From Deltaproteobacteria bacterium (lineage in GTDB: Bacteria > Desulfobacterota > Syntrophia > Syntrophales > UBA6807), in the NCBI GenBank assembly GCA_016935565.1, contig JAFGQS010000050.1:1-55125 (forward strand): a stretch of DNA of 55,125 bases, written 5' to 3'. The notes below the pieces were generated by a model that did no database searches, was not told the DNA's origin, and saw only the letters and a program-made list of their open reading frames with translations. Position 1 is the stretch's first letter; each line of letters begins with the position of its first letter. The translations under genes and the position numbers were made by a program. This document shows positions 27,140 to 37,019 of the stretch, piece after piece.

Positions 27140-27891
27140 TTTTTCTCTAACTGCTTGTCAATCCCTTTTGCCTGAACTGCCTTGATTCCCTTGTTTATCA
27201 GCTTCAGTAATTTCTTGTTTCCCTTTTTGACAACGACACCATAGTATTCATCGGTAAACGGTTCACCGACGATCATGAATTTTTCTTTATACTCAGCTTG
27301 CTGGAGGGCATAATTCGCTGCCACCGGGGTGTCGCAGACGACACCGGCGATGCGACCGGCTGCCATGTCTTCGAAGGCAAGACCGATTTCATCGTATGTC
27401 TTGAGTTCGACACCTTCCGTCTTCTTGATTTCAAACGATCCGGTCGTACCGATCTGAGCGCCGACCTTCGTTCCTTTCAAATCTGCCAGCTTTGTCACTC
27501 CTTTCGCATCTTTCGGGACGATGAGAATCTGACCTGCATTAATATACGGGATTGAAAAATCCATACTCTTCTGTCGTTCTTCGGTAATAGTAACCGAAGA
27601 GATAATGGCGTCATACTTTCCGGCGGCGATACCGGCAAAGATCCCGTCCCATGCAGTATTCTTGAATATAACTTTGAATCCTGCTTCTTCGGCGACGGCA
27701 CTGAGGAAATCGATATCGAAACCAACAATGTTTTTGTTCTCATCCACCATTTCCATGGGCGGCCATGTAGCATCGGTAGCAACGGTGATAGTGCGAATTT
27801 TTTCAGCCGCTGACGCGGAGCCCGGCATCATGGGTACCGCGAGGAAACTGACCAATACAAGCATGCATACCACGAAGCGAAATACTCTCAT
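27127..27891 (-). CDS. amino-acid ABC transporter, periplasmic binding protein
   Basis: Exported solute-binding protein of 254 residues (SBP_bac_3). A signal peptide covers about 1-28 (ending GSASAAEK). The mature part starts with the family pattern TVATDATWPPMEMVDENKNIVGFDIDF, here spanning residues 35-61. A ligand-binding Arg/Asp pair is expected from family. A strong ribosome site (AAGGAGGAA) precedes the ATG. A TTGACA hexamer lies at 27958-27953 on this strand but no convincing -10 follows. The exact amino acid cannot be told from sequence. Confidence 0.94.
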   Translation of the reverse strand: MRVFRFVVCMLVLVSFLAVPMMPGSASAAEKIRTITVATDATWPPMEMVDENKNIVGFDIDFLSAVAEEAGFKVIFKNTAWDGIFAGIAAGKYDAIISSVTITEERQKSMDFSIPYINAGQILIVPKDAKGVTKLADLKGTKVGAQIGTTGSFEIKKTEGVELKTYDEIGLAFEDMAAGRIAGVVCDTPVAANYALQQAEYKEKFMIVGEPFTDEYYGVVVKKGNKKLLKLINKGIKAVQAKGIDKQLEKKWLR

Positions 27892-28143
27892 ACGTTCCTC
27901 CTTCTTTTAAAATTGTATAACCATGATTGTAATTACTATCGAGGGTATGTAATGTCAAGGTAGAAATACTTTTAAAATCATTTGGTGTTCTGATTTTCAT
28001 TGCTTTTGATCAGAGGAGGGGATATAGAAACAGCACTTCATACCTCAAACCAAGATAACAATGGCAGGAATCAAAATTAAGATTAATGATCAATGTCATG
28101 GGTCATGTTTCTAAAACAGTCGTAGATTTATGAAGTAAGGCCG

Positions 28144-29073
28144 ATGGGAGTAAAAAGGAGAGAAGTGCGACGACTCGGGGCAGATTTTCTATTGCTCTGT
28201 GTAACATTTTTCTGGGGTGTTACCTTTGTTGTCGTTAAAGATGCGATAGCAAAGGTTGGTGTGTTCGTCTTTCTTTCACAGCGGTTTAGCCTTGCCTCCG
28301 TAATCCTGTTATGTATTTGTCTTGTCCTTCGTCGTCCCCTCACGATGCGATTGTTGAAGCAGGGTATAACACTGGGCATTTTTCTCTTCGGCGGTTATGC
28401 ATTCCAGACGGTGGCCCTGTTATACACATCTGCATCAAATACGGCGTTTTTGACGGGATTGAATGTGGTATTCGTACCCATCATCGGAGCCATGATCTTC
28501 AGACAGGTCATTACACGAACCATGAAAGCAGGTGTGATCCTTGCGACGGCAGGGCTGTTTTTTCTCTGCACGAACGGAACATGGTCGTTCAACGGCGGTG
28601 ACATTCTGGCCGGACTATGTGCTGCCTGTATAGCCCTCCACGTCATTTTTACCGGAGAATATGCACGAAAGAGTGACATATACTGGCTGACTGTTGTTCA
28701 GCTCGGAACGGTAGCGCTTTTCAGTATTGTCGTTGCCCTTTTTCTCGGTGATGGTGGCTTAATTTTGGTGTGGTACCCGGACATAGTAGGGGCTCTCGTC
28801 ATCTGTGTTCTCCTGGCGACCGTATTTGCCTTTCTGATTCAGACGTCGATGCAGCGATTTACCAGTCCGACCCATACGGCCCTGATCTTCTGCATGGAAC
28901 CGGTTTTTGCGGCGGCATTCGCCTATGTGATGATTCATGAAAGATGGGGTATCTGGGGTCTTATCGGTGCCGTGCTCATTCTGGCCGGCATGGTTGTATC
29001 GGAGATATCATCGATTAATTTCTTTTTCATGAAGAAAGCTGAGGATAGGTATACTTCAATTGTAAAAACGTAA
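28144..29073 (+). CDS. DMT-superfamily (EamA) transporter
   Basis: Inner-membrane protein of 309 residues with about ten helices in two EamA repeats. The first repeat opens with LLLCVTFFWGVTFVVVKDA, and the second contains PTHTALIFCMEPVFAAAFAY, both hallmark patterns. Such proteins export metabolites or amino acids; the substrate is unknown. It is divergent from the amino-acid ABC operon. Confidence 0.9.
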   Translation: MGVKRREVRRLGADFLLLCVTFFWGVTFVVVKDAIAKVGVFVFLSQRFSLASVILLCICLVLRRPLTMRLLKQGITLGIFLFGGYAFQTVALLYTSASNTAFLTGLNVVFVPIIGAMIFRQVITRTMKAGVILATAGLFFLCTNGTWSFNGGDILAGLCAACIALHVIFTGEYARKSDIYWLTVVQLGTVALFSIVVALFLGDGGLILVWYPDIVGALVICVLLATVFAFLIQTSMQRFTSPTHTALIFCMEPVFAAAFAYVMIHERWGIWGLIGAVLILAGMVVSEISSINFFFMKKAEDRYTSIVKT

Positions 29074-29568
29074 CCGAAAGTATTTTTAATGCTGTTTCCT
29101 CTAAGCGGACTTGCTCGCCTGATATCTTGCAGCGTAAGTATATTTCATCAATAATACTTTTATTGACAAAATCATAGAGTCTTTCTACAATAACTCAAGT
29201 TAACATTAACCCGGTACACTCTCATTAAAAACCACGGTGAATCAAACTGTTGGAGGCGGCCGGGGCAGGAGAAACGTTCTTCCCCGTGGCATGTGTATTT
29301 CGTATTTAACGCTTATCACTTCATTGTGCATTCATCTGAATTCTCATCTTCATATCATTTTGATAGACTATTCCGTGAACAATATTTCAATATCCGGGGA
29401 CAATTGAACAAGAGGAACAATTTCCATTGCGAATTATACATTTCTCATTTATCAATGTGCCGTCATGATTGATTTGAAGACGGATAAGCTGATGAACATG
29501 CATGAAAGCAAGACAGTTTCTGACACTATTCACGCTTGTTCAAAGTAACACAAAAAAGGAGATATGCC
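29074..29568. other. intergenic region with promoter and structured leader
   Basis: No coding sequence is supported. A strong promoter (29163-29191) points at the RsbRD-like gene and would make a 5' leader of about 370 bases. The leader contains nested complementary segments: CCACGG near 29231 with CCGTGG near 29284, and GGGG...AGAA with TTCT...CCCC between them. It could be a regulatory leader or a small RNA; no known family was recognised. Confidence 0.4.
29163..29191 (+). promoter_or_regulatory. sigma-70-type promoter
   Basis: TTGACA at 29163-29168, a 17-base spacer, and TACAAT at 29186-29191. Transcription would start near 29198, about 370 bases before the next gene. Confidence 0.6.
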
Positions 29569-30024
29569 ATGAAAGCGTTTGTCGATAAGTTGATTGATTT
29601 AACACGGTATCATTCAGAACAGATATCGAAAGACTGGGCTAAAGTAATACGGACAAATTCGCGAACTCCTTCATACCATTCAATACCGGAAGATATCTGT
29701 GCACTGCAGGCCAGGGGTTTCTATAAAAATTTAAGACAGATATTCTTTAGTGACAAGCCCTATAAAGAAATACATGAGTATTTCAGCAGATATGCCAAAG
29801 CCAGGTACGATGAAAACATTCCCCTGCATGAAGCGGTCTATGCTCTCATTATGATGCGAAGACAACTGTGGCTTTTTGCCGATTTTCAGGGGCCCTTTCT
29901 TACGGGTCTCAACAAAGATCAAGTCGTGGATACGATTAACCGCACGATTCGCATTTTTGATCATGGAATATATATTATTATTCAGAAATACGGGGAATTG
30001 AGTCAGGAACGACAAGGTATATAA
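29569..30024 (+). CDS. RsbRD N-terminal-domain-like protein
   Basis: All-helical protein of 151 residues resembling the RsbRD_N/globin-like N-terminal sensor domain of stressosome proteins, with no STAS or kinase domain attached. Features are an N-terminal LIDLTRYHSEQISKDWAKVIR helix (residues about 7-27) and NIPLHEAVYALIMMRRQLW near the middle. The start at 29569 follows AAAGGAGAT; an in-frame upstream ATG at 29536 lacks a ribosome site. The role is unknown; stand-alone domains of this kind may sense redox or small ligands. Assignment is by eye. Confidence 0.65.
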   Translation: MKAFVDKLIDLTRYHSEQISKDWAKVIRTNSRTPSYHSIPEDICALQARGFYKNLRQIFFSDKPYKEIHEYFSRYAKARYDENIPLHEAVYALIMMRRQLWLFADFQGPFLTGLNKDQVVDTINRTIRIFDHGIYIIIQKYGELSQERQGI

Positions 30025-30053
30025 ACCGTATTGTGTCATAACCGTATATAGAA

Positions 30054-33000
30054 TCATGCACCGGTCATGAGCTTTGCAAGTTCATCGTGGAGCGTTTGTC
30101 TGTTGCGGCGAATCTGTTCACGTGATGGAGGAGGTGTCTTCAGCCAGTCAACGACAGATATCTCGCGGGGGATTCGTCGATCTTCGATTAAATTTTTTAT
30201 CCTCATCCTTCGCTGGCCGGTTTTGACAATCAGATATCCAGTCACCGTTTCACGGTGCACTTTTTTAATCTCACCGGAGGGAATGAAGAGTTTCTCCATC
30301 GGAGATGTTACGGTGAGTCCTTCCGGTGTCAAGTCGATATAGTATTCTTCACAACTCCTGAGACACATGAAATAGAGGAGGCCGAACCAGGTCGGAATCA
30401 TAATAACCAGGAAAAGACCCCCGCATTGAAGTGTAAAATTCAGAAAAAAGACAATTGCTTCAACAACCTGTTTAAAAAAGGTCGGTGCCTGGATAACCGT
30501 CGATTGGTATTTTTGAATAAACCACTGTGCCAGATCGGTATTCATAAAAACTACTATTATGAATATGGCCTGTACAAACAGGATGATTATCAGCCTGGTT
30601 CGGGCCCACCGGCGGCGCGTCTGAAAGAAGCTCCGACCCTTCGGCATTTCTTTCCATCGAGGTCCCCTGAAGGCCGACACCATATTATAATGAAATGCCT
30701 CGAACAGGGTGTACATGACGGGAACCACAATCAGTGTCAGAATCGTTGCGAAGGCGATGCCGAAGATAATGACGATGCCCAATCCTTCCCACAGTTCATC
30801 CGTTATGGTTAATGTTATGAGACCGCCCATGGTGGTGAGCGTTGTTGAGAGAATGGGTTTAAGGCGATCCCGTCCGGCGTTTACGATAGACACGTACATG
30901 TCATGACCGGATTGCCGTATCCGATTGATGCGGTCAACAAGAACGATAGAGTCATTGACAACAATTCCCGCCAATCCAACGAGACCGATAAAGCTCATGA
31001 TGGAAAAGTTGTTGCCCGTAACTAACAGACCCACCATGGCACCCAGGATGGACAGCGGGAGGGCGGCCATAATGGCGAAGGGTTGAAAGAATGAATTGAA
31101 CTGAGCAACGAGTAACGTCAGAATGAGAATGAATGCAACGAGATATGCCAGTTTAAGGCTGGCGAAGGATTCCTCCGTCTCCCTGATATCACCGGCAAAC
31201 GAAACGAAGTACCCCGGGGGCATTGTATAATGTTCCAACTTTTCCTTGAAATCTTTGGTGATTTCGACTGCCGACCGTCCCCGGTTTTGTGCCTTAATGC
31301 GGACGACACGACGGCGATCGACGTGGCGCAGGCTGTTTATGCCGGGTGCCTGTGTAATGGTGGTGAAATTACTGAGAGGAACAAGTTTTCCCGTCGTCGA
31401 TCGGACCCTTACCTTGTCGAGTAATTCCACACTTGTTCTTGCTTCCGGAGAGAAACGGACCGTCAGATCATATTTTTTAGAAACATCCGTTTCGTCTCGA
31501 AAATCTTTGATTTCGAGCCCGGCAGTTGCTCCACGCAAGGTTTGTGATACATCGAGTAATGGGACAGCCAGGGCCGCAGCGCGAGCCCGGTCGATCTTTA
31601 CCCGTAACTCCGGTGCGGCGTTTGTAAAATCATCTTTGATTTCAATCGCTCCCGGTATGCGGGCAAGTATATCTTTCATGTCACTGCTGATCCTGTTCAA
31701 GGTGTTCAGGTCGCGACCGAATAATTTTACGTCAATGGGGCTTCCCCGGGGTGGTCCCCACTCGAGGGGTCGGTAATTGATGATGGCACCTGGTATGGCG
31801 TCCAGCATGGGACGGATGCGATTCTGGACTTCTTTGTGTGAAGCACGGTTGAATTCCTTACCGTCTAAAAGTTCAATCGTAATCTCGGCAAAATTTGATT
31901 CACCGCCTCCATGACTCAGTTCATACGCACTTGGCGCTTTGTACCCGACGGTTGAAACGACCTGCGTGGCCTCAGGAACATTTCCTTTAATGATTTTTTC
32001 CACTTCAAAAGCTATGTCGTTTGTGACAGCAACATCAGTACCGGGAGGTGTTTCCACCGTGATGTAAATATAATCAAAATCTGCATCAGGGAACATCTCA
32101 ATCTTGACAATTTTAAAGTAAAAGAGTCCTCCCACGCCGAGCAAGCTGATGATTATCAGAAGCACAATGACGAGGCGGTGATTCAACGCCCAGACGACGG
32201 AACGTGCATAGAGGTTTTTTAAGCGTTTCAAATCCTCATCCGGTGTGACCACTTTCCCTTTTTTGACCGTTTGCTGCATGAATCGTGATAGTAAAAGAGG
32301 ATTGGCTATCAGGGCGATAATAAGGGATGAAAAGAGGGCGATGGACACGGTTTTCGGCATGAATCCCATGAATTTACCTGTTACGCCGGTCATAAGGAGC
32401 ATCGGTAAAAAAGCGGCCATGGTTGTGAGCGTAGCCGAAATGACCGGCAGGGCAACTTCGGAAACGCCGTCGATAATTGCCGTAAGACGTTCCTTGCCGA
32501 GTTGATAGTGGTGATAGGCACTTTCTACAACGATAATGGCATTATCCACCAGGAGCCCGATACACAGGACAAGAGAGAAACGGACCATATCGTTATTGGT
32601 GAGACCGAACACCTTGAGCAGGACAAATGTCATTAAGAGAGACAGGGGGATCGAAAAGGATGTAATAATCGAGTTGCGCAGGCCCATGGCAAAGCACAGG
32701 ACGATAACGACGATGATCAGACCGGTCACCGCGGAATTATTCATGATCTCGAAACCCTGTTTGATATATTTCGACTGATCCGCGGTAACGACCGTATGGA
32801 CACCGTTCGGGAAAGATTTCTCCAGTTCCTTGAGCTTGTCGCGAACCTTTAACGATGTTTCGATAATGTTTGCGCCTGCCCTTTTTTTAATGGCTAACGT
32901 GACAGAGGATTGACCCTGAACCCGGGAGTACGACACGTCTTCGTCATGTCCGTCGATGATATCAGCCACATCACGAAGAAAGACGACCCGGTTGTCCCGT

Positions 33001-33737
33001 TCGATAAGGGGTATCAAGCCATAATCAGAAACCTTTTTGACCTCGGCAAATGTTCGGAGAACGAATTTACGCTGAGAGATTGTTACCTCTCCTCCGGGAA
33101 TACTCACATCGGATTTTCTGATCGCATTCGCCACGTCGAGGATGGTCAACCCATATTGGTTGAGATGATCCGGATTGAGGTAGATATTGATCTCCCGTGA
33201 GAGGCCGCCTGATACATCCGTATCGAGAACTTCAGGCATCAGTTTTAATTCGTCGGCCACATCTTCAGCGAGACGTTTGAGCCTGGTAGGTTCCATGTCA
33301 CCGACGATCGAGACGATGAGAATGGGAATGTCACTGAAGCTGATCTCTCTGATTTCCGGCTCTTCAATATCACTTGGCAGGTCTTTCCGGGCGTCGCTTA
33401 CCTTGTCACGGATCTTCTGAAGCATCTGCTCCATATCCGCATCAATATCGAACTCGGTTACGATAATAGAGATGCCTGAACCTGAGTACGATCTCATTTC
33501 TTTCATGTCGGAAAGATCACTGAGATAATCTTCCAGTGGATTGGTTACCAGGCTTTCCACCTCGATGGGGGAAGCGCCGATATAGGGGGTGACGATAACG
33601 GCAACGGGGACGACGACCTCGGGGTTCCCTTCCTTGGGCAGGCTGCGGTATGCCGCGACTCCGGCAACGACGGGAAGAAGTATCACCAGAAGAGTGAAAA
33701 TTCGGGCATAACGGATGATAAAACGAAAGAAGTTCAT
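30054..33737 (-). CDS. RND efflux permease with C-terminal membrane/PH-like extension
   Basis: Inner-membrane proton-driven pump of the AcrB/MdtB superfamily. The first 1030 or so residues are a complete RND protein: two halves with large periplasmic loops, the proton-relay Asp in GLLVDNAIIVVE, and the second-half helix GIVVNDSIVLVD. It is 1227 long, so about 185 residues are extra. The extension (bases about 30054-30690) holds two or three more hydrophobic segments and then a hydrophilic tail. The tail segment YYIDLTPEGLTVTSPMEKLF (about residues 1140-1160) looks like a bacterial PH-type domain. The adaptor gene is 11 bases upstream. No TolC-like gene is nearby. Confidence 0.93.
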   Translation of the reverse strand: MNFFRFIIRYARIFTLLVILLPVVAGVAAYRSLPKEGNPEVVVPVAVIVTPYIGASPIEVESLVTNPLEDYLSDLSDMKEMRSYSGSGISIIVTEFDIDADMEQMLQKIRDKVSDARKDLPSDIEEPEIREISFSDIPILIVSIVGDMEPTRLKRLAEDVADELKLMPEVLDTDVSGGLSREINIYLNPDHLNQYGLTILDVANAIRKSDVSIPGGEVTISQRKFVLRTFAEVKKVSDYGLIPLIERDNRVVFLRDVADIIDGHDEDVSYSRVQGQSSVTLAIKKRAGANIIETSLKVRDKLKELEKSFPNGVHTVVTADQSKYIKQGFEIMNNSAVTGLIIVVIVLCFAMGLRNSIITSFSIPLSLLMTFVLLKVFGLTNNDMVRFSLVLCIGLLVDNAIIVVESAYHHYQLGKERLTAIIDGVSEVALPVISATLTTMAAFLPMLLMTGVTGKFMGFMPKTVSIALFSSLIIALIANPLLLSRFMQQTVKKGKVVTPDEDLKRLKNLYARSVVWALNHRLVIVLLIIISLLGVGGLFYFKIVKIEMFPDADFDYIYITVETPPGTDVAVTNDIAFEVEKIIKGNVPEATQVVSTVGYKAPSAYELSHGGGESNFAEITIELLDGKEFNRASHKEVQNRIRPMLDAIPGAIINYRPLEWGPPRGSPIDVKLFGRDLNTLNRISSDMKDILARIPGAIEIKDDFTNAAPELRVKIDRARAAALAVPLLDVSQTLRGATAGLEIKDFRDETDVSKKYDLTVRFSPEARTSVELLDKVRVRSTTGKLVPLSNFTTITQAPGINSLRHVDRRRVVRIKAQNRGRSAVEITKDFKEKLEHYTMPPGYFVSFAGDIRETEESFASLKLAYLVAFILILTLLVAQFNSFFQPFAIMAALPLSILGAMVGLLVTGNNFSIMSFIGLVGLAGIVVNDSIVLVDRINRIRQSGHDMYVSIVNAGRDRLKPILSTTLTTMGGLITLTITDELWEGLGIVIIFGIAFATILTLIVVPVMYTLFEAFHYNMVSAFRGPRWKEMPKGRSFFQTRRRWARTRLIIILFVQAIFIIVVFMNTDLAQWFIQKYQSTVIQAPTFFKQVVEAIVFFLNFTLQCGGLFLVIMIPTWFGLLYFMCLRSCEEYYIDLTPEGLTVTSPMEKLFIPSGEIKKVHRETVTGYLIVKTGQRRMRIKNLIEDRRIPREISVVDWLKTPPPSREQIRRNRQTLHDELAKLMTGA

Positions 33738-33748
33738 CAGTTTTCCGG

Positions 33749-34858
33749 TTACTGCACGTTGTTAAACGTTACTCTGATTCCGGGCTTTACATAATTCTGG
33801 CCCCTGACAATGAGTCGGTCTCCCTTTTTGAGTCCCTTCAGAACCTGAATGATATCACTCTGTGTCTGACCGAGTTGCACGACCCTGGGTTGGGCTGTCT
33901 GATCCGCTTCAACAACAAAAACTTCTGCTCTGTCTTCTCGAAATAATACGGCACTTTGGGGAATTAAAATCACATTGGAAAGAACTTGTGTCGTCAGGTA
34001 AACGTGGGCGGACAATCCTGCTTTCAGAACCAGGTCTTTATTATCAATAAGAATCTCGATACCAAAGGTGTTCGTTGCCGGGTCTGCATTGACATCAATT
34101 CGGTCAATCCGCCCGTTAAACAGGCGGTCCGGATATGCCTCCACCTTGATTCTGACAGGATCCTGCCGGTCTAGATACACAAAATCTTTTTCAGCCAGAA
34201 AAACCTTGACCCGGACACGACCGAGATCCAGCAGGGTCATTACGGGATCGTTCGTTCCGATCATCTGCCCGACCTCAACATGACGAGCAGCTACCAGGCT
34301 TGAAAAGGGTGCTTTGATCCGGGTCTTTTCCAATCGTTCTCCGGCAATTTTAACACCGACCTTCGCCTGTGCCGCCTGTGCCCGGGCTGTCTTGTATTCG
34401 GATTCGACCTTATCGAAGTTGTCACGTGATATAACCTTTCTCGGCAAAAGACTCTTGAATCTCTTATACGCCTTGTCGGCCGCCGAAAATTGCGCCTCAG
34501 CAGCAAGAAGATTGCTTTCGGCTTGTTCAAGAGCCAGTTCATAATCAACGGGTTTGATCTGTACCAGGAGCTGACCTTCTTTCACACTATCTCCCACGTC
34601 AGCTTTATAGTATTTCACCTCGCCCGGAATTTGTGCGCTGAGGGTCACTGACCTGTCGGGATATAGTCGACCCACTGATTCCACTACGACAGGTAAATCC
34701 CGGGTCTGAATTGTTATCGTTTTGACAGGCACCGGTTTTTCATTTTGATTCCGATCAATCTGTTTCCTCTTGTCTTTGGCGTATACCGCTACGAAACCTG
34801 CTATGAATATGGCCAGCAATAGACTGAAAAATACAATGATTACTGATCGTCTGTACAT
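33749..34858 (-). CDS. RND efflux periplasmic adaptor (MFP) subunit
   Basis: Membrane-fusion protein of the AcrA/HlyD family that links the RND pump to an outer-membrane channel. With the ATG at 34858 (behind GGTGAG) it has 369 residues. Parts in order are an N-terminal membrane anchor (about 1-28), a biotinyl-lipoyl half (GEVKYYKADVGDSVKEGQLL), a helical hairpin (ALEQAESNLLAAEAQFSAADKAYKRF, residues about 107-132), the second lipoyl half, and a beta-barrel domain. A GTG at 34867 is a weaker alternative start. It is the first gene of the pump operon. Confidence 0.93.
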   Translation of the reverse strand: MYRRSVIIVFFSLLLAIFIAGFVAVYAKDKRKQIDRNQNEKPVPVKTITIQTRDLPVVVESVGRLYPDRSVTLSAQIPGEVKYYKADVGDSVKEGQLLVQIKPVDYELALEQAESNLLAAEAQFSAADKAYKRFKSLLPRKVISRDNFDKVESEYKTARAQAAQAKVGVKIAGERLEKTRIKAPFSSLVAARHVEVGQMIGTNDPVMTLLDLGRVRVKVFLAEKDFVYLDRQDPVRIKVEAYPDRLFNGRIDRIDVNADPATNTFGIEILIDNKDLVLKAGLSAHVYLTTQVLSNVILIPQSAVLFREDRAEVFVVEADQTAQPRVVQLGQTQSDIIQVLKGLKKGDRLIVRGQNYVKPGIRVTFNNVQ

Positions 34859-34950
34859 TTTTCTCACCGTCTGATCTTGATGCTGTACGTTGTAATGGTT
34901 ACTATTACAAAAAGCATGTCCGTTACCAAACGTGAAACAAAGAAATCGGC

Positions 34951-35739
34951 TTATTTTCCTGCAATTTCATGCAGGATGATCGCCGCGGCGATTGCCATAT
35001 TGAGAGATTCCACACTACCATGGCCGGGTATCGAGATACGTTGATCTGCCTTTTCTATAATTTCCCCCGACAGGCCATCCGTTTCGTGACCCAGCATAAT
35101 AATATTCTTACGTTTCTTCCGCCAGAGGTTGATCGGCGTTCCACCTTCGGGTATCGCCGCAATCATCGTGTACCGCTTCTTCTGTGCGAATTGAAACAAC
35201 CTTTCCGGATTGACGGAACAATATATTTCCATGCTGAAAATCGCACCAGCCGTTGACCTTACCACTTTTGTGTTAAAAGGGTCAACACATAAAGGTCCGA
35301 GAATAATCTGTTTAATACCGAACCATGCTGCTGTACGCATGATGGTTCCCAGGTTACCCGGGTCTGATATCTTTTCCATGTACACTAACGTTGTATCGGA
35401 TTTTTCCTCCAGTTTTTCGAAGGATAATTCTGTCCGGTCACAGATAAGCAAAACTCCCTGTGGAGTTTCTTCTGTAGAGATGCTTTCCATTTCCTTTTTT
35501 GAGCAGGTATAAATCGATTCATTGTATGAAATGCGATGATGAGAGAAATATTTTTCTATAAAACCCTCGTGGTTTTTATCAATGACGATCTCTTTCACGG
35601 AATGAAGGTTCATACGGGTGGCAGCCTCCAGGGCATTTCGACCTTCGGCGATGAAGGCCTTCTCCTCCTGTCGGTACTTTTTTTGATGGAGCCTTCTGAT
35701 CCATTTCTGATGGTTTTTTGAAAGTGGCATAAAATTCAT
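34951..35739 (-). CDS. TrmH/SpoU family RNA 2'-O-methyltransferase
   Basis: Knot-fold methyltransferase of 262 residues that methylates a ribose in rRNA or tRNA. The N-terminal substrate-binding domain (about 1-100, with YRQEEKAFIAEGRNALEAA) precedes the catalytic domain. The three SpoU motifs are visible: EKISDPGNLGTIMRTAAWFG, IMLGHETDGLS and VESLNMAIAAAIILHE. The Arg and Asn of motif 1 and the knot residues are kept. Target nucleotide unknown. Divergent from the first NUDIX gene. Confidence 0.93.
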   Translation of the reverse strand: MNFMPLSKNHQKWIRRLHQKKYRQEEKAFIAEGRNALEAATRMNLHSVKEIVIDKNHEGFIEKYFSHHRISYNESIYTCSKKEMESISTEETPQGVLLICDRTELSFEKLEEKSDTTLVYMEKISDPGNLGTIMRTAAWFGIKQIILGPLCVDPFNTKVVRSTAGAIFSMEIYCSVNPERLFQFAQKKRYTMIAAIPEGGTPINLWRKKRKNIIMLGHETDGLSGEIIEKADQRISIPGHGSVESLNMAIAAAIILHEIAGK

Positions 35740-35873
35740 TGTTCCGGTTCCCGGTTCCTTGTTATTCGTGGTTCGTGTTAATAGTCGGTGTTAAACAACC
35801 AGTAACGAGTATATCCTGCCCACAGACACGTTTCAATCCTTTTATATCCTTCCGTTACCATTGAGCTTTTCTC

Positions 35874-35902
35874 TTGACCGCCCGGTGTATTTACACTATA
35901 GT
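35874..35902 (+). promoter_or_regulatory. sigma-70-type promoter of the NUDIX genes
   Basis: TTGACC at 35874-35879, a 17-base spacer and TATAGT at 35897-35902. Transcription would start near 35909, about 40 bases before the first NUDIX gene. Confidence 0.6.
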
Positions 35903-35950
35903 GTGTCTGGGCGTTTTATATGTCTAATATAACTATAATTACAGGGACTT

Positions 35951-36508
35951 ATGCCTCCAAAGCACTGGAAAATACAATCAAGTAAGCGGGATAGCTCCTA
36001 CCGCGTTTTTAATCTTCGTACAGATAGGGCGCAATCACCGAGAACCGGTGGGGAACATAATTTTTTTGTCCTTGAGTCACCGCAATGGGTTAATGTCATT
36101 CCTCTGACACCGGATAACAAGGTTGTTATGATCAATCAGTATCGTCACGGTATTCAGCAGGTAACCCTTGAAATTCCCGGGGGACTCATCGAGACAGGTG
36201 ATACGCCGGAGAATGCAGCCAAAAGAGAACTTCGAGAGGAAACCGGTTACGAGTGTGCAAATATGGTTTTCCTCGGGAGCGTGCATCCCAATCCGGCTAT
36301 TCAGAACAATGACTGCTATACCTATCTTGCCCGAAATGCATTTCATGCGGGGAGTCAGGAACAGGACGATAAAGAGGACATTGAGGTTGTTCTGTATCCG
36401 CTGTCGGAAATTCCCCGTCTTATACAAGAGGGTTTTATAACTCATTCTCTTGTAATCGTGGCATTTTATCGATTCTTTATGGAATATCTTCCCAATGCAT
36501 CGAAGTAA
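35951..36508 (+). CDS. NUDIX hydrolase, ADP-ribose pyrophosphatase type
   Basis: NUDIX hydrolase of 185 residues, predicted to split ADP-ribose or a related nucleoside diphosphate sugar. The box is complete at 78-100 (GLIETGDTPENAAKRELREE then TGYE). The upstream QYRHGIQQVTLEIPGG is typical of the ADP-ribose clade. Its 3' end overlaps the next NUDIX gene by 14 bases. First of three NUDIX genes on this strand. Confidence 0.9.
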   Translation: MPPKHWKIQSSKRDSSYRVFNLRTDRAQSPRTGGEHNFFVLESPQWVNVIPLTPDNKVVMINQYRHGIQQVTLEIPGGLIETGDTPENAAKRELREETGYECANMVFLGSVHPNPAIQNNDCYTYLARNAFHAGSQEQDDKEDIEVVLYPLSEIPRLIQEGFITHSLVIVAFYRFFMEYLPNASK

Positions 36509-37019
36509 AGATTACCGTTATTGTCCCGTCTGTGGGGGCACATTGGAAAACAGACTTTTGAAACCGGAAGAACCTGAACGTATGATTTGTTCCGGGTGTC
36601 GGTTTGTGTTTTATCTGGATCCCAAGGTTGTTGCCTGCGTCATCACCGAAATTAACGGGCAAATAGTGATGTTGAGACGAGGGATTCCTCCCGGTATCGG
36701 ATTATGGGCGATTCCCGGGGGGTTTGTCGATGCCGGTGAGTCGGTGACGGATGCGGCTGCCCGTGAGGCCTGGGAAGAAGTACGACTGAATGTTGCAATC
36801 AATTCACTGGTCGGTGTATACTCCTATACGGGCATTTCATCGGTAATTATTGTTTACGAGGCCACGGTTTTGGAAGGTGTACCCCAGGCAGCGGATGAGG
36901 TTTTAGAGGTTCAATTATTCGCACCGAGCGAGATTCCATGGGGAGAAATTGCATTTTCGAGCACCAGGGATGCGTTGAGGGACTATCTGGGTAAGAAACA
37001 CCCGGATGTTTTTATTTAG
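36495..37019 (+). CDS. NUDIX hydrolase with N-terminal zinc ribbon
   Basis: A 174-residue protein with a four-Cys zinc ribbon (C10, C13, C32, C35) ahead of the NUDIX domain, an arrangement like NudC-type and related hydrolases. The NUDIX box starts at 76 (GFVDAGESVTDAAAREAWEE), but the conserved glycine near its end is Arg97 (EEVRL). The metal-binding Glu residues are kept, so activity is possible but not certain. It starts inside the preceding gene, so the two are co-translated. Confidence 0.88.
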   Translation: MHRSKDYRYCPVCGGTLENRLLKPEEPERMICSGCRFVFYLDPKVVACVITEINGQIVMLRRGIPPGIGLWAIPGGFVDAGESVTDAAAREAWEEVRLNVAINSLVGVYSYTGISSVIIVYEATVLEGVPQAADEVLEVQLFAPSEIPWGEIAFSSTRDALRDYLGKKHPDVFI

